From Enoplolaimus lenunculus (Eukaryota; Nematoda; Enoplea; Enoplida; Thoracostomopsidae): a DNA stretch of 64,000 bases. Below are positions 43,167-56,300 of this stretch, piece by piece (position 1 is the stretch's first letter; each line of letters begins with the position of its first letter). The notes below the pieces were generated by a model. It was not told the DNA's origin. It did no database searches and worked only from the letters and a program-made list of their open reading frames with translations. The stretch lies in the NCBI GenBank assembly GCA_030248215.1, contig JASANG010003597.1:62001-126000 (forward strand), read 5' to 3'. Both the position numbers and the translations under genes were made by a program.

Positions 43167-46100
43167 TTAATTAACATCCATTTCAGTTTTACCATCAGAC
43201 CGCTGCTCTGCCGATCCAACAGAGACTGCACAGTCTTGCTGGGAAGCACAAAAATTTTCTTCAAATTGCACCATAATTTCAACCGGAAACGGCCGAGTAA
43301 CATCAGCAGCGACTAGCGAACACCCGGAAGTAATATTGAGTTCAACTAAAGTTTTCTTCAAATTTGGACGTGTTGCTGTTTCAAGCGATGGGATCGAAGG
43401 TACGTAAAGCGACCGAGCTCCTAAATAAAGCCCCGGAGATTTCAGTTGAAAGTCTGCCGATGTTTGCAAGTGTAAAATGAGATCTGTAACAATATCTTGA
43501 TTGAAAAAATAAACCCCAAATCAAATGCAAAGGTTTCAAAACTATGGAAAAATTATTAAGGTTGCTCTTGAATTACAGTTGAAAAAACTGTGGTGAATTC
43601 TATCAAAATATGAGAAATTCAGACATTTGGCAACATTTCAAATAAATTGAAAAAACGTGATGCGCCGATACCAAAATTATTCTCGTTGCCGATTATAGGC
43701 AGTTTTTGCAATGCTGACGTAGATATTTGTGAAAAGTTCCGATTATTACCGATATCAATGTCGCTACCAATTAATCGGCACATCCAATAAAGAAACTATG
43801 GCATATTTTTGAATCTGAAGTAAACAAAACAGTGTGCAAAGCTGTGACCGTACCTGAGAGTTTTTTGTTCATTGAAAATCTTAACTTTTGTGGTTTCCGA
43901 GAGCAAACTGGACAATCATCGCGTTTTTCAAGCGAAACAACAGTTGTTGATATTCCATCTAAATCCTGCAATAAAACAACGCGGGCCTTGTATACTTTGC
44001 TCCAGGGTTTAACTTCAAAGGTGGAGGACAGTGTACAAGAACTAAGACCACCATTCGATTGGAACCAAAGTTTCCATGAACACAATGGGTATATGCAGAA
44101 AACAATATACACAAAGTACACTGCGTTCTATCTATTACCTCATACCAAACTAATCCTTTTATAACTTTCTGGCCAGTAACCAATAAGAACACAGTATCTT
44201 AGTTAATATTGCCATCTCAACTTCATCTGTACATTTACCTGAAAATTAACATAATTATCTAACGGGAGCGAACTATTCGTTGCAAGCTTGAATACTTCTT
44301 GTGCGCACAAAGCTGCAATACAAGCGTTAGTGGATGCGACAGCGGGTATAATTCGTTTGACAACACCTTTTGTTAACCGGTATGTCACACCTTGAATCCC
44401 ATATTGATTTGCTCGAACCTAAAACATAACACTAAACTATGAATGAGCTAAAAAATAAAACAAAATAACAACAAAAATTTATCTTCAACAATAGAAGCAC
44501 AAGTAACACTGTATGTATTCTGAACTCTGCGTAGTGCCTGTTGTCAGTTACAAACAGGTCCTCGATTATTCGACTTGCCACAGTTGCGGAAACCGAATTC
44601 ACACTACAACAGGGTAGATCAAGCTTAAAAACTTGGCCAAATTTTGAAGCGCAGCATTAGTTAATTTGTACTTACAAAACATAAACGAAAGATAAGTGCA
44701 ACACGTCATATAACGGGAATATGGGCACAGAACTAATACATGAAGTAGTTTCCATAATTTTTCGCATGGTGAAATTTTACATGCTCTCAAAACCATATTC
44801 GCAAATTCATGTTATTTAGCATCCGCAATTTGCAGCTATAAGTTTTGTAACAGAGTTTTTGATGTGCAAGTTGAAAGTAGACTCAAACAAGCGATGTATT
44901 TATTTCACCAACTAAACATATCATTCAAAATCGCGGCAAAATTTGCAGCACCCTAAGTTGCACAAAAAAATATGTTCAATAATACAGAATTGTAAATCAC
45001 ACCTGTTTCTACATAGATAACTTTTTAGTCTACATTGAAATGTTGTCCACATACCAGTGATTGTTGATATATCCACTGTATATGATCTGGGTCGTCTCCA
45101 TCAATTGGCAAATCGCCAAACGGTGATTCTTTGGGCCACAACAATACTCGAACGTACTCAATACAGTGTTCCGGCAGACGTGGCGTATGTGCAATGGTAC
45201 ACATAGGAAAATTAACCGGAAAATTACAATTTGAATGTTCTCAAAACAAAGCTGTGAATATAATGTCATTCGGTTATTAAAACTTTTAAGGGTTAATCCT
45301 GAACTTGTCTTGTTCATTGGTGTACCGAGACCTTTGTTTCGCAGGAGAATTGCACCGAACAAATACTTAACTATTGAGTTCTAAGGCAAAATTAGCAACT
45401 GGCCGATTGGCCTATAATTTAGTCAGGCAGTGCGTTTGGGAACAAAAGCGAAACAATGTAAAAAATATTATGTATTGAAAAAGAACGACTAACCTGTGGA
45501 GGGTACAAATCGAGAGTGCATTCAACACACGCGGTTAGCCCAGGATAAATAATTCGTACGTTGCCTTTGAAACCTTCGCTTCCGCCATCAATTATTGGTA
45601 TAATCGTTGACATATCGAGGTCTCCTGAAATTTAAGTGCTGCTCTTGCACACTTCCCCCCATAATTGAGTTTAAGAAAACTTAAACTTATGTTATAGATT
45701 AAGCAAAGAAGCAAGCTTAGGCATAGCTACACCTTTTCATTTGTTCAAGCCTAAACCTAAATTGAAACTTCTAACAATGAATTTACCGTTATCATCGTAT
45801 TCCAACAAACTGACCAACATCGCATTAATCCATCTACGCGCTTGGACTGAATCCAGACCACATACCACAACGTTAAACGACCGGTAAAAGTCTGCATCTT
45901 TATCCTGAAACACAAGCAACCGTTAGACCGTGTATATAACTTCCCTACCACAAATATGCCAAACCAACTTTACAAACTAATAAACTTGACACACGAATAC
46001 GTATTATCAAGGCGCAACCGAATGTCAGCCTCCGGCTGCGGTAGAAAATTGACCTCTGGCTCCAGTAGAATTTTTGTTGAAGGTTCCCGCAATTATAATA

Positions 46101-49100
46101 AATTGTGAAACTTCGTGTTTTTATAAAAGCTGTGCATTGGACCTAGCTTGTTTCTATCTGGCAGTGCACTCTGAAGCCGTTAATTCTCGCACTTTTTGCC
46201 GTTAAGATCTGCAATTTTTCAGAGATTATAACAGAACATTGTTAAAATGAGCAAATTCAGCAACAGTTTTATTGCCTAATTAATTTCGCTTCCCTTTCGC
46301 ATTCACCTCCGGCTCTAGTTTCGGCAAAACTTGTTGACCTTACAGCTGCAAAATAGGCAACAGATTAAAAACAGAAAACATTAACTCGCGGCCTACATAC
46401 AGATCCCGGACCTGCCAATCAACGTCCTACCACTGCGTCACACAGCCGACTTCTTCGGTTGCAGTTCACATCCAGTACCTGGACTATACGTACACTGTTC
46501 GTATAAAACATATTATAGTTTTTACCTTTGTACCTGGCGAAGTTGGTATGTATGTTTATCAGTCGTAGTGCAACTGCATTTTTAATCAATCTAGTTAAAC
46601 ATCCCAAGTTTATAAAGCACAAATACATATCTTCCCCTACTTAATTTCCAAGTAAACTAATATACATTCATATTAGTTCTTAGCTAGCTATTCATTTATC
46701 GATTTCGGAGGTTTACAGACAATTTATTCAGACTCCTCGCACCCAAAAACCATTCAGTACTGAAATTAGATTAATTAGTCAACTACAGCAAAAAGAACTA
46801 TTCTAAGGTTAACCAATTATGTAAATTACTATGTAGCTAAACGGCTTTATAATTTTAAAATCCCAATGTGCGGTTAACACCCTAGTATTATAAGCTTTCA
46901 AACAAAAAAGTTCGTCAAAATCCGTGCAGCAGTTTCTACATTTTCGTCTGACACACAAACTGACGAACGGCGAACATCCACCTTCATCCCACGAGTACAA
47001 AACACAAAATGCTTAACAAACTCCATGCAAGCTTCGCTCGGAGTTTCTCTTCCCTCAAAAATCTTATCACTACTAACTGACAACAAAATGTTATTCCAAG
47101 TGAGAATACTAATGTTTTTAAACTCTTGTACACATTTCCCCATATTTGAGGCTAAGGCCTTAGCTAAGCTGTGCCCACCAACCAGCTTGTTGAGCGAAGA
47201 TCGAAGTTTGGAGAAGCGTTTTTTGTTTTGTACTCGTTTGTGGAAACGTGGATGTCCGTCCGCCCGTCTATGCATCCGACGAGAATGACAGAAACTGCTG
47301 AACAAGTTTTAGCTTATTATCTCGGACTGTTATCTCGCATAGACGTTTTAAAATTTTTAGCCAGTTAACACCTACATACATGCCAATTTGAATAATAAGT
47401 ATTGTTTAAGCCTACATAAGGACCTTTTACATTATTTCACTTATTGTAAAGTTACAAGCAGTCTAAATTCAGTACTAAAGAGTATTTAGAAGCGAAGAAT
47501 CTGTATAAATTGTTTATAAATCTCCGAAACCGATCAATGATTAGCTAGCTAACAACTAATAATGATTAGTTAGCTAATAACTACTTTGCTTATTAGCTTA
47601 ATTGCAAATTAAGCACATGCTTCATCTCCGAATTCACCTCCGGCTCCAGTTTCGGCGAAATCGTGGACCGTATGGCTGCTAAATAGGCAAGTGCTTAAAT
47701 GCAAAGAAATATCAATCTTACGACCTATGTACACACAAATCCCGGTCCTGCCAACCGACGTTCCAACCACTGCTTCACACAGCCCCTCCTACAATTATTG
47801 CAGTTCGAATCCAGTACCATACGTCCGCTGTTAATATAGCATATAATTTTCACCTTTGCACCTGGTAAAGTTCGTTTGTTTAAAAGCTCACCACTAACTA
47901 ATGTACAATAGGCCTGTTTTACCTCTATCCGGCATGAATACGGTGTCACAGAACACTCAGGGACTCGGCCGTTGATAAACTCTGCAGCTACGTCCGCCTT
48001 CGGCCTGCCGACATCTTTAAGTCGAAACAAAAATTGCCGATTTAAATTTGACACATCAATTGTGTCCATATCGATAATATGCAAGTTACAGAATCCCATC
48101 ATTGCAAGATCTTTCACTAGTTCACAGCCGAGGCCGCCTGCACCAATGATTAAAATCTGAAATTGAAAAACACTATGAGCCGTATTCTCAAATGTGTTTT
48201 AAACTCCAATCTTGACTGTGTTACATTCACAACTAAACCAAATGCGAGAGCTGTGGATCTAACGTTCCACAATACAAGTTGGTAGCTAAATACTAAAATT
48301 TCAATTGTTCAAAAACTTTACCACTTATTACTATCAAGCTTGATTACTGCTACACGCGTTTCAAAGAAGACAAAATGCCATATTCGCGTCCTAATACAAA
48401 CTTCCGCCGCAGCCAATATTATTTTCTGAACACTGTAATGTCAAAATATAAAACAAATGACGGCTTAACAGGCGCGTCTCAAACACAACTTTAGACATAG
48501 CACTTAGCGCCTTCATGCATGACAAATTGTCAGAAAAACTACATGTCACTCAAATAATACATACATACGACTAACTTCATTTTAATAAAGTTAATCAGGC
48601 CACGATACGTAACTCTGGCGTCATTCCAACTACGTTTTCCTGCATCACTTTATTGCCATAGCAAATGACATTGTTACTTACTAACTTTAGTTTAAGCTTT
48701 ACGCATCATGCACCTAATTGTTGTACCCGCTATGTGGAAATTTGCAACGCCAATTTACAACTATGGTGCTCAAAAAGAAATTGATTAAGTATTTCAATTT
48801 CAATTTACCACTGCGGATTTTTAAAATGACGGCAGTGACAATTAAATCAAATTTTCAAAAAGATTAGAAAATTGATGACCAAATGTGTTCAAAAAGGAAA
48901 TTAAAAAGCACCGACAAGCGCAGTAGTAAATAAACGATCATAATATTGTATTCCAAATTCCTTCTTGACAAAAAAATGACAATGACGGCACTGATCAAAT
49001 GTATTTAAGCAAAACCGGCTGTTGACCTGACTAAAGACGGGAAACGTCTGTCATGCGTAAAGATAGAAGTAAGGTCCACTTTATCAAATTATTTTCGGAA

Positions 49101-49747
49101 AATTTTTCACGTTGATGAAGTGATCTCACGTCGCTTTTTGCGTTTTCAGATTGCATATTGGTAAGCTTGATTCTTGAATGCGTGTAAAATTATTTATCAT
49201 CACTTAATAATTGTTTAATTATTAGCAGCTTTGATTAAAGTTTACCAAACAAAGCTTTGAACATAGGGACCCAGCAAATTTTTTACAAAAAAGTTTATGA
49301 TATGGCTATCGTCATCGAACGCGCCAACCTTACGATTGACTTCGCGCCTTAGAATATGCTAAGCATGCTGTTACAGCCTTAAAAAATACACTAGCTTGAT
49401 TAAACACAGCCACACGATGTCTGTCTCGTGCACGGTACATTACGTTACATGCTTGTATTTATTAACATTTTGTCTATTAGTATTTGGTAAGAAGCTACAG
49501 CGGAAGTCAAAGGCGGACAGCCCATGTTATTTTTAGGGTGTGTTCCGTTTTCCAGCGGGAGTAACATTGGTCGCCGATACACTGAAATCGAACCTACTTT
49601 TTGTACCATTATTACCTTACATTGACCAACTGTCTGCAAAATATTTGCCCCAGGCTCAAAATCAGGATGAACCAAAGCGCTATTGGCTGGTCGTTCCAAA
49701 AATCGTTCTAATGCTGACCATCGCGTTGTAGTGTTTGCCTGTGACAT
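43167..49747 (-). CDS. UBA3: NEDD8-activating enzyme E1 catalytic subunit UBA3
   Basis: Adenylates NEDD8 together with APPBP1/NAE1 and passes it as a thioester to UBC12. Exons: 49747-49616, 48156-47923, 45904-45787, 45624-45494, 45216-45055, 44418-44239, 43965-43854, 43495-43167; phases agree and give 465 aa (human about 463). Visible: [16 protein letters not shown] (ATP-binding glycine loop), [32 protein letters not shown], zinc-binding ACVECTL and DDCPVCSR, catalytic Cys in [12 protein letters not shown] (residue about 211), [20 protein letters not shown], and the C-terminal E2-binding domain ([15 protein letters not shown]). It begins at [10 protein letters not shown] and lacks the human N-terminal 25 or so residues. 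The C-terminus is about 30 residues longer than human. Oddity: exon 5 is preceded by CCG instead of an AG acceptor. Confidence 0.95.
43660..43790. repeat. ATCGGCACATCC-ended MITE fragment
   Basis: GATGCGCCGATACCAAAATT at the left and ACCAATTAATCGGCACATCC at the right, AT-rich between. It belongs to the same family as 57706-58473. It lies in the last UBA3 intron. Confidence 0.5.
46010..46350. repeat. hAT-like fragments (GCCTCCGGCTC type)
   Basis: GCGCAACCGAATGTCAGCCT then GACCTCTGGCTCCAGTAG at the left. CACCTCCGGCTCTAGTTTCG and GTTGACCTTACAGCTGC follow near 46310-46345. The same right part recurs at 47630-47685. Both are in the UBA3 intron between exons 2 and 3. Confidence 0.55.
46395..46470 (-). 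repeat. tRNA-derived SINE fragment
   Basis: On the - strand: AACCGAAGAAGTCGGCTGTG then TGACGCAGTGGTAGGACG (A-box) and GGCAGGTCCGGGATCTG. It lies in a UBA3 intron and is followed by sequence shared with 47735-47880. Confidence 0.5.
46870..47338. mobile_element. Foldback/TIR element in UBA3 intron 2
   Basis: The left arm (GCGGTTAACACCCTAGTATT ... CAGCAGTTTCTACATTTTCG ... CGAACATCCACCTTC ... GAGTACAAAACACAAAATGC) is an inverted, diverged copy of the right arm (GCATTTTTT-like ... GTACTCGTTTGTGGAAACG ... GACAGAAACTGCTGAAC ... CTCGGACTGTTATCTCGC). Arms are about 150-190 bp. The open frame on the - strand at 46898-47305 simply reads through both arms. Confidence 0.65.
47735..47830 (-). repeat. tRNA-derived SINE fragment
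   Basis: On the - strand: GGGGCTGTGTGAAGCAGTGG (A-box region) and CGGCAGGACCGGGATTTGTG. It is the same subtype as 46395-46470, and the following CGGACG/ATATAATTTTCACCTTTG stretch is also shared. Confidence 0.5.
48160..49615. other. UBA3 intron 1
   Basis: Includes the terminus GCCGTATTCTCAAATGTG (about 48180) of the MITE family at 23504. Otherwise AT-rich sequence with no recognised gene. Confidence 0.4.
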
Positions 49748-51805
49748 CCGATTAGTGTATTGATATCAGTATTCAATAATAAACACTCTTCCTAAAATCT
49801 TAGTGTTCACTGAAATTATACTTACTTACAAATATAAAACAAACCAAAGGGAAACCTGCCTAGCGGAGCCATACACAAAAACAAACTATTGGATGTGTAT
49901 TTTGTTCGCAACTTTCTTGTAGCTGAAAAATTTCTATGCCCGCGGCGTACAACTAGAGGTCTGCCTCCGGCGCCGGCGGAAAATCGGCCTCTGCATCTGT
50001 AGAATTTCTACCGGAGGCTCCGGTGTTACGGCGTAATTTTCACCCGTTTTATTTCCCCCGCAAAAACTACACCAGTCACGGTGTAAAGTTACAGTATAAT
50101 TTTGCTATGTGTAATTTTTCACCTTACAAAACTAACACCGGAGTAATTTTTCCGCCGGAAAAATTAAATTAGCGATGGCATAAAGTACGGCGTAACTTTC
50201 CCTCGCGTAATTTTTTATACTCATCTAATTCCCCCCTCGAAAAATTACACCAGCCACGGTGTAATTATTCCCTCCGGAAATGACATTATGAACTAAAAAG
50301 TTATATGTATATAAAGCTAGGTTATTCACACTGGTCCATCATAAAGATCAGTGATTAAACTTTATTAAGTATGATTTAACCATCAACATAAACAAAATGA
50401 GTTTAAGAAAGATTCTGTAGGTATATATTGTTACTGAAGCAACTGGTCTGTCCAAACACACTCGATCGACATTGAATCCAATTTAGTTGTGAACCTGTTT
50501 GGCAATAAAATGTATATATCAGTATTCAGTAGCGCAACCGATGAAAGCTTTTCTGCGTCTATAGCTCATACAGCAAGTATATCCATGCCGATTTCTTTAA
50601 CACCAACGGAATTCCGATTCTGGCTAAAATTCCGATAAAATTTGGATTCCGATTCTGACTGGATGCGATTCCGATGCTGCAATTCTGATTCATTAACTGT
50701 ATTTAAAATTAATGCCAAGCTGATCCAGTGCTCTTAGAATTGGCAGACCTCCGTTAGTATCATAAGTTTGTAGCGTTAATAGTAATCGCTGATACAGTTA
50801 GCTCACAGCAATTTTTACTAAAACTGTGAACAATACAGACAGTCATACTGCAACAAAAGTCATACAAGTGCTTTTTGGCAGAAAATTACGTTTCCGACAA
50901 AATGTACTTCCGAGTAAAACCCTGCAATAACCGGTCTGCCTCCGGATCTGGTGGAAAACCAACCTCTTTCTGCGGAAGATTTGTGCCCGAGGTTCTGGCT
51001 ATTTTGGTAGTCAAAGTTTGCATAGTTTTACAAAGTTTATTCGTTTGGTGCATCTCATTTTAACCTTTGGTACAATGTTGAAAAAATTGCCGCGATTTAA
51101 TAAAAACTACAAGTAAAACGAAAGGTTTAACAACACCCTACAGATGTTTCTAAAATTATCAAATTAAACATTTTAAACTACTTAATTTCGTCTCACCTGT
51201 TTCTTCACCTCTGGCCCAGGCAAGTTTATTGACCTCCGGTTCCGGCAGATTTCGCTGGCCTTGGCTTAGGTATTCTTCCCTGGCTGCACCTTGCTGTAAA
51301 GGACGCGACCAAAATACTACCTTATGCCATGGTGTAAACGGATAATCAAAATAACGGAAACTAGTGTTGTGCACCGGCCAGGAACCGGCCAGCCAGCCAG
51401 ATCTTTCACTGGAGTAAATATAAATATTTTTTGTCAATAATAAAGGGAATAATAATGTAATGGGATTAAATCGTCACTACCGAAATGACCAGAACCTCAG
51501 GCAGAAATTCTGCCGAAGCCGGACTTCCTGTTGTATCCTGAATACTACTGAACTTGTTCTTAGTTAACGTATATTTCACAACGAGGTCGTTCTTTAATTA
51601 CTGAGCCTAAATCGATTGGTATCTCTTAGAAACGCAGCAATATACACCGTAGCAATGCTAGATAATTTTGAAAACTTGTATACTGGCCGGCGCATCGAAA
51701 TGTTAAGATTTTGGATGAATTTCGTAATTTTATTTCATTTCGAACAATTGCAGCATATTTGTAACAAAAGTTCAATATAACAGAATAGTTCTATAACAGA
51801 AACGG

Positions 51806-51942
51806 CCAATGTTATTTTTAGGGCCGACAGTAGATTAAGCGTATTTCTAAGCCTAAGCAAAAATGTAGTCTAGAATGTAAGCCTACTCTATTAGAGACCC
51901 ACAAGAAACTGGTACGGCCCTAAAAGTAACGTGGGCCCTAGA
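51806..51942. mobile_element. MITE, about 137 bp, TAAGCC-type interior
   Basis: CCAATGTTATTTTTAGGGCC at the left and GGCCCTAAAAGTAACGTGGG at the right are inverted; the interior is TTTCTAAGCCTAAGCAAAAA. Flanking CAGAAACGG / TAGAAACGG match at 8 of 9 positions, compatible with a 9-bp target duplication. It is inserted into a CGGAAACG-rich hAT-like repeat. Confidence 0.7.
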
Positions 51943-52127
51943 AACGGACAGATTACCGGAAACGAATATCTGGTTACACCCTGCCCTTAAAGGCCACAGA
52001 AAATGAATCTTTTTATTCAATTGCATTGTTTGTCTACGGTAAATTGAAAGTATCTATCAGCTCAAAATTTTCCGAAATATAAAAACAAAAAAATACGGAT
52101 GAGCAGTCCAACATCCAATCTATAAAG

Positions 52128-52460
52128 ACTCGTATACCGAAAGTTACGGAACCAGGTGCAAACGGACAGAAAAATAACGAAACGGAAACGAAGTTTAAAC
52201 TTAGTAGTTTTAAAATTTAGCACAAGAAACAACGAATATACCCGAATTCTTACGATTCTAAATGATTTTTAGTTTGCTTCATATTCAAACAGTTACAGCT
52301 CCAGCTATTCAGAAACCATCAGTTACATCCGCTACTTTGCAAAATGTATGATAAAAATAACAGAGCTTTCATTATTCCTATAACTAACAGAACTTCCATT
52401 ATTCCTATAACATAAACAGACATTGTCTTACCGGAAATGGACGCCCTATTACATCTTGGA
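52128..52460. repeat. hAT-like MITE, ACGGAAAC type
   Basis: CCAGGTGCAAACGGACAGAA at the left, AACGAAACGGAAACGAAG subterminal, and CCGGAAATGGACGCCCTATT ... CATCTTGG at the right. The best copy of the type also seen at 9265-9610 and 19545. Confidence 0.55.
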
Positions 52461-52783
52461 TACTCATGTAAAATTTGCAAGACAGTCGCTATTCTTCAAG
52501 ACGAGCATATATAACCTCCAGCTACATTCGATAATAATAGTTTACTACTTCAAGCGCTCAAACATCAATAAAAACACCCTGATAATCTTGTCGTAGGAAA
52601 ACATTTTTTTTTATTTTTATAAAAACCAATATAAATACAAAATGACAAAAGTATCTGCCAAAATGGCGCTTGCTAATTTTCCATTTTGTTTTTCAGATGG
52701 TGCTATCCAAAATAACCATTACCACCATTAATGAAATCTTTCACATTTTTCTATCAAGCAGTTCTTGCGTGATACTTATTTAC

Positions 52784-53131
52784 CAGGATGCGACCGGAGG
52801 TGAAAAATACCGGAGCCGGAGGTCAACGAAACTTTCCGGAGCCGCAGGTGAGGCGAAATTCGGCAGTAAAAAGTATGGTTAATTAGTTAACTATATCCAA
52901 TATCTACAATTATGTTGTTAAGTTGTTTGGTTCTGCGCTAATTTCCTGCGAAATTTCGGAAATTTTTTCCTGAAAATTGTGACAAAAGTAAAAAGAAACG
53001 CGCTAAACAGATAAATTTTGCAAAATTTCACTACCGAAATTGCCGGAAGCTCAGACAAAAATTCTGCCGGAGCCGGAGGCCGATTTTCTGCCGGAGCCGG
53101 AAGCAGACCTCCGGTTGTACGTTGTACCCTG
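52784..53131. mobile_element. hAT-like MITE, 348 bp, GGAGCCGG type
   Basis: CAGGATGCGACCGGAGGTGA at the left; CAGACCTCCGGTTGTACG and TTGTACCCTG at the right. The 8-bp flanks TTATTTAC / TTATTCAG agree at 6 of 8 positions. Subterminal repeats are GGAGCCGGAGG and relatives. Confidence 0.75.
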
Positions 53132-53342
53132 TTATTCAGATATACTTCTTTCAAAGTTGCAAAACGAATATGCTTGATCCCGTTGGTACCAGTCCTTATC
53201 CGGAATACCGATAATGCAGTTTAATTACGTTAGAAATGAAACCATTGCTTTCTACCGCATTAATGACCTACTTAACAGAGGAACTGGTAATCCCTCGTTA
53301 ACCAAAATGCGTTCAATAAACACTAAAAAATAACACCAATAA

Positions 53343-56300
53343 TTAGACAATCATTTCTAGTTGTTTAGCATAGAAAATATTATTTCTTGCCAGGCGTTCG
53401 ACAGGTAAGTCGTACAAATCTGCATGCTTCTGCGTCACTTTATCCATAAATACAAACCAACGTTTGTCAGAACTTTGTTTCCAACCACGCTAAAATACAC
53501 AATGGTTGAGGCTCACTATAAGGATATATGGGGTCTATGCAGTAGGCGTAAGCCTAAATCTAAGTCTAAATATGAGCCGAAACCTAAGCCTTCCAACCTC
53601 TAAGCATACCAGTCTCTGTGCCTACTAATGAGCAGACCTTTATGATTAAAATAGGCGATTAACCACAATTGCGATCAATTTTTTAGCCAACAGTATGCAA
53701 CTAACTTATTTTTGCGTGGCACAAAAAGTACTAATATACAGTAAGTTATCCCGTGGCGCCACACCACTTTTGAGGGGCATCTACCATGAACCTGAAACTA
53801 ACGGCTAATTATTGAAGTAATCGGGGGAAGGGGCGCAGTACAGAAGGAACAGTCAGAATTACATTTCTGGCAAATTTCATTATATCAGCTTCGCTAGTAG
53901 ACGCCGTCGTATAAAATAGCATTCGAGCGGCTTCGTTTACTGGCAAAGTTTCATATCCTTTCTCCATACAACTGCCAATTTCATCTCTGTAAAAACAACA
54001 ACCAAATGTTCAATTATATTAAATTTATGTTCTAAGTCCTCTGAACAAGGCAACAAAATTACGAAAGCAAGCATAAACATTTTTAGAACAACCAAACGGA
54101 ATATGTGACAACTGATACACCGGTCGCGGTAACATACCAAAAATCACCGGCTTGCACCTTTAACTGTATGCAACTAATGTTTAGCTGATGCCTAAATAGA
54201 CTCTCATAGCATTACCTGACCGTATCCAGCAAAATATCCATAAAGAAATTGTAATATGGTGACGGAACGTTTGCTTTCGACAAAAATATCTGCCAAACAA
54301 AAACAATACTATCAGGGTGTAGATTATAAAACGCAGGAGCAAGATAACTTTGGCAAAAAATACAAAATATACACAGCAGAAACGAACTAAACATTTCACA
54401 AATCTGACAGTAACCATCCTTCTAAAAACCATATTTGTCTTGTTCCTAACCATATTTTGTCTCAATCCAAAAAACCGAAAATTTTTAAATATTAGCAGGA
54501 CCAGTGTCACCACCCTTTGAACACACTGCAATTTGTTTAAACATAATCTATTACTAAGTGAGGACGAGAAATTCGAGTTCCTCTTTTAGTCCAAAATCAA
54601 GATTTTTGCGCCTTTAAATTTGCGCTATTCACCTGATGACAAATAGTGTGAAGAATATAAAACCAACACTTATGAAAATCACAGTAATATAATTTCGTTA
54701 AAATTAAATACGTTAAAAACTTTTTTCTTGTCTGTATAATATTTCTAGTTAAAATTCGTATGCTACAGCGACCGAGTTTATAGTTTGCTGAAAACATGGG
54801 TTTAGCCAGGATTCCAGAAGAAGGTTACAATCTATAAGGTTATCGAAGGCGAAAGTTTATTGTGGTATAACTTCTAACAGATTTGCAGGGTTCCAAATGG
54901 AACTAAGTTTTACGGAACAGAATGAAGAATATAAATTTCTTTATACGAATCAGATTTTGAAATAATTTTATCACGGGCATACTGTTGGACTTTTTAGAAA
55001 ACTTGCCAAAAAAGGTTTACACGAACTTTTAACTATTTCATCATCAAGTTTTGCGAAAACACATCAAAGACAACTTATTAACAAAATTAAATTATTGTAA
55101 AAACAGTCATTTCGAAATAATTTCTCAAACAAAGTTTCCAATATCTGAATGACTATAAATAATTTAACACAAAAACTTAATAATTCTGATTCTTGCATCT
55201 TTCAATGCAAGAAGAGAAACATGAATTGAATTTTTGCAGGAATTCCGACCGGAATAGGAATTGCGGTGGAATCCCGTACCTTTGTAATTCGAAATATGCA
55301 CAAACTGAAAGAATCTAAAAAACCTGAACAAAAATCAAGAGTGGTTTGATCCCTGACTTTCCCAGCTACTCCTTTATCTCAAAACTCGAACCTGAAAGTG
55401 CCGCTGCTGACATGTTTTCAGGCAGAATCCAAACAGAATTTACCCGCACACTACAAAGGCTTAACCAGCCAAAAAATAATTTCAAAGCATTCAACCTTTA
55501 TACCTTATTGTAGGTTCCTTCCATCAAATATTGTTCTAGTTTAACAGGATAAGCAATGTACACGTTGTCGCTAACGATCGTTTGCGGAAGTGTTTCCAAT
55601 TCCTAAAATTCCAATAAATGTGCGTCTTACTGTAGTAAAGCATACAGCTTCTCAAGTTTTAATATATGAACGTTAACTGCAAACTACGCGACCTACACTA
55701 TCCGTTGCGTTGAACGTCAAAATTACCATAAAACATACCTACAGATTTAGGCTGCAAGGGTTGGAAGGTTATTTGTTGCAATAGTTATAATCGTCTTTGC
55801 GGAACACTAACTAGTACTGGAACAAACAGGTGTGTTGAAATTCATACATATAGCTCAGGTAAGTTCTGGGTGCATTTCTACTGCATTCCAACAGAAGCCT
55901 TGCCGTTGCAAAAGACAATAACAGTTTTTCATTTTTTAAACTAATATGTATATCACGGTGCAACCGGAATTACAATATTACCGAAACCGGAATTTGAAAA
56001 AATTATCATAACCGAAACGTTAAAAATATATACTGCCGAAAAATCCATTTTAACGTTATGTTTTCGCTATATTATTGGTGAAATAACCTTAGTTGAAAAG
56101 AGGTATTTTTATACTCTGCTGTGTTTTAGATTTTCGTTATCCACGGAAGCAAAATCTACCTTCCACGGTATTTTTTAGTAAAATGCATAATTTCCACCGT
56201 CCAAAACGTAACACCGGAATTTTTAATTCCATTAAATATTTACCGGGACCGGAAGACGGAAGCAATGCCCCAACCGGTACCGGAATTCCGGTTGCACCCG

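Larger units (their letters stand above)
49748..53342. other. Intergenic between PSMD8 and UBA3, repeat-rich
   Basis: UBA3 should be transcribed leftward from here, but no core promoter motif is obvious. 49960-50290 holds GTAATTTTTCC/GGTGTAA-rich inverted blocks. 50510-50710 holds GATTCCGATTC-rich sequence. 50925-51290 carries CCTCCGGATCTGG ... GACCTCCGGTTCCGG hAT-like pieces. The MITEs at 51806 and 52784 are listed separately. No gene is recognised. Confidence 0.5.

Noticed and set aside
46898-47305. 135-codon minus-strand reading frame in a UBA3 intron
   Set aside because: The nucleotide sequence reads through both arms of an inverted-repeat element (46870-47338); the protein resembles nothing and is a by-product of the palindrome.
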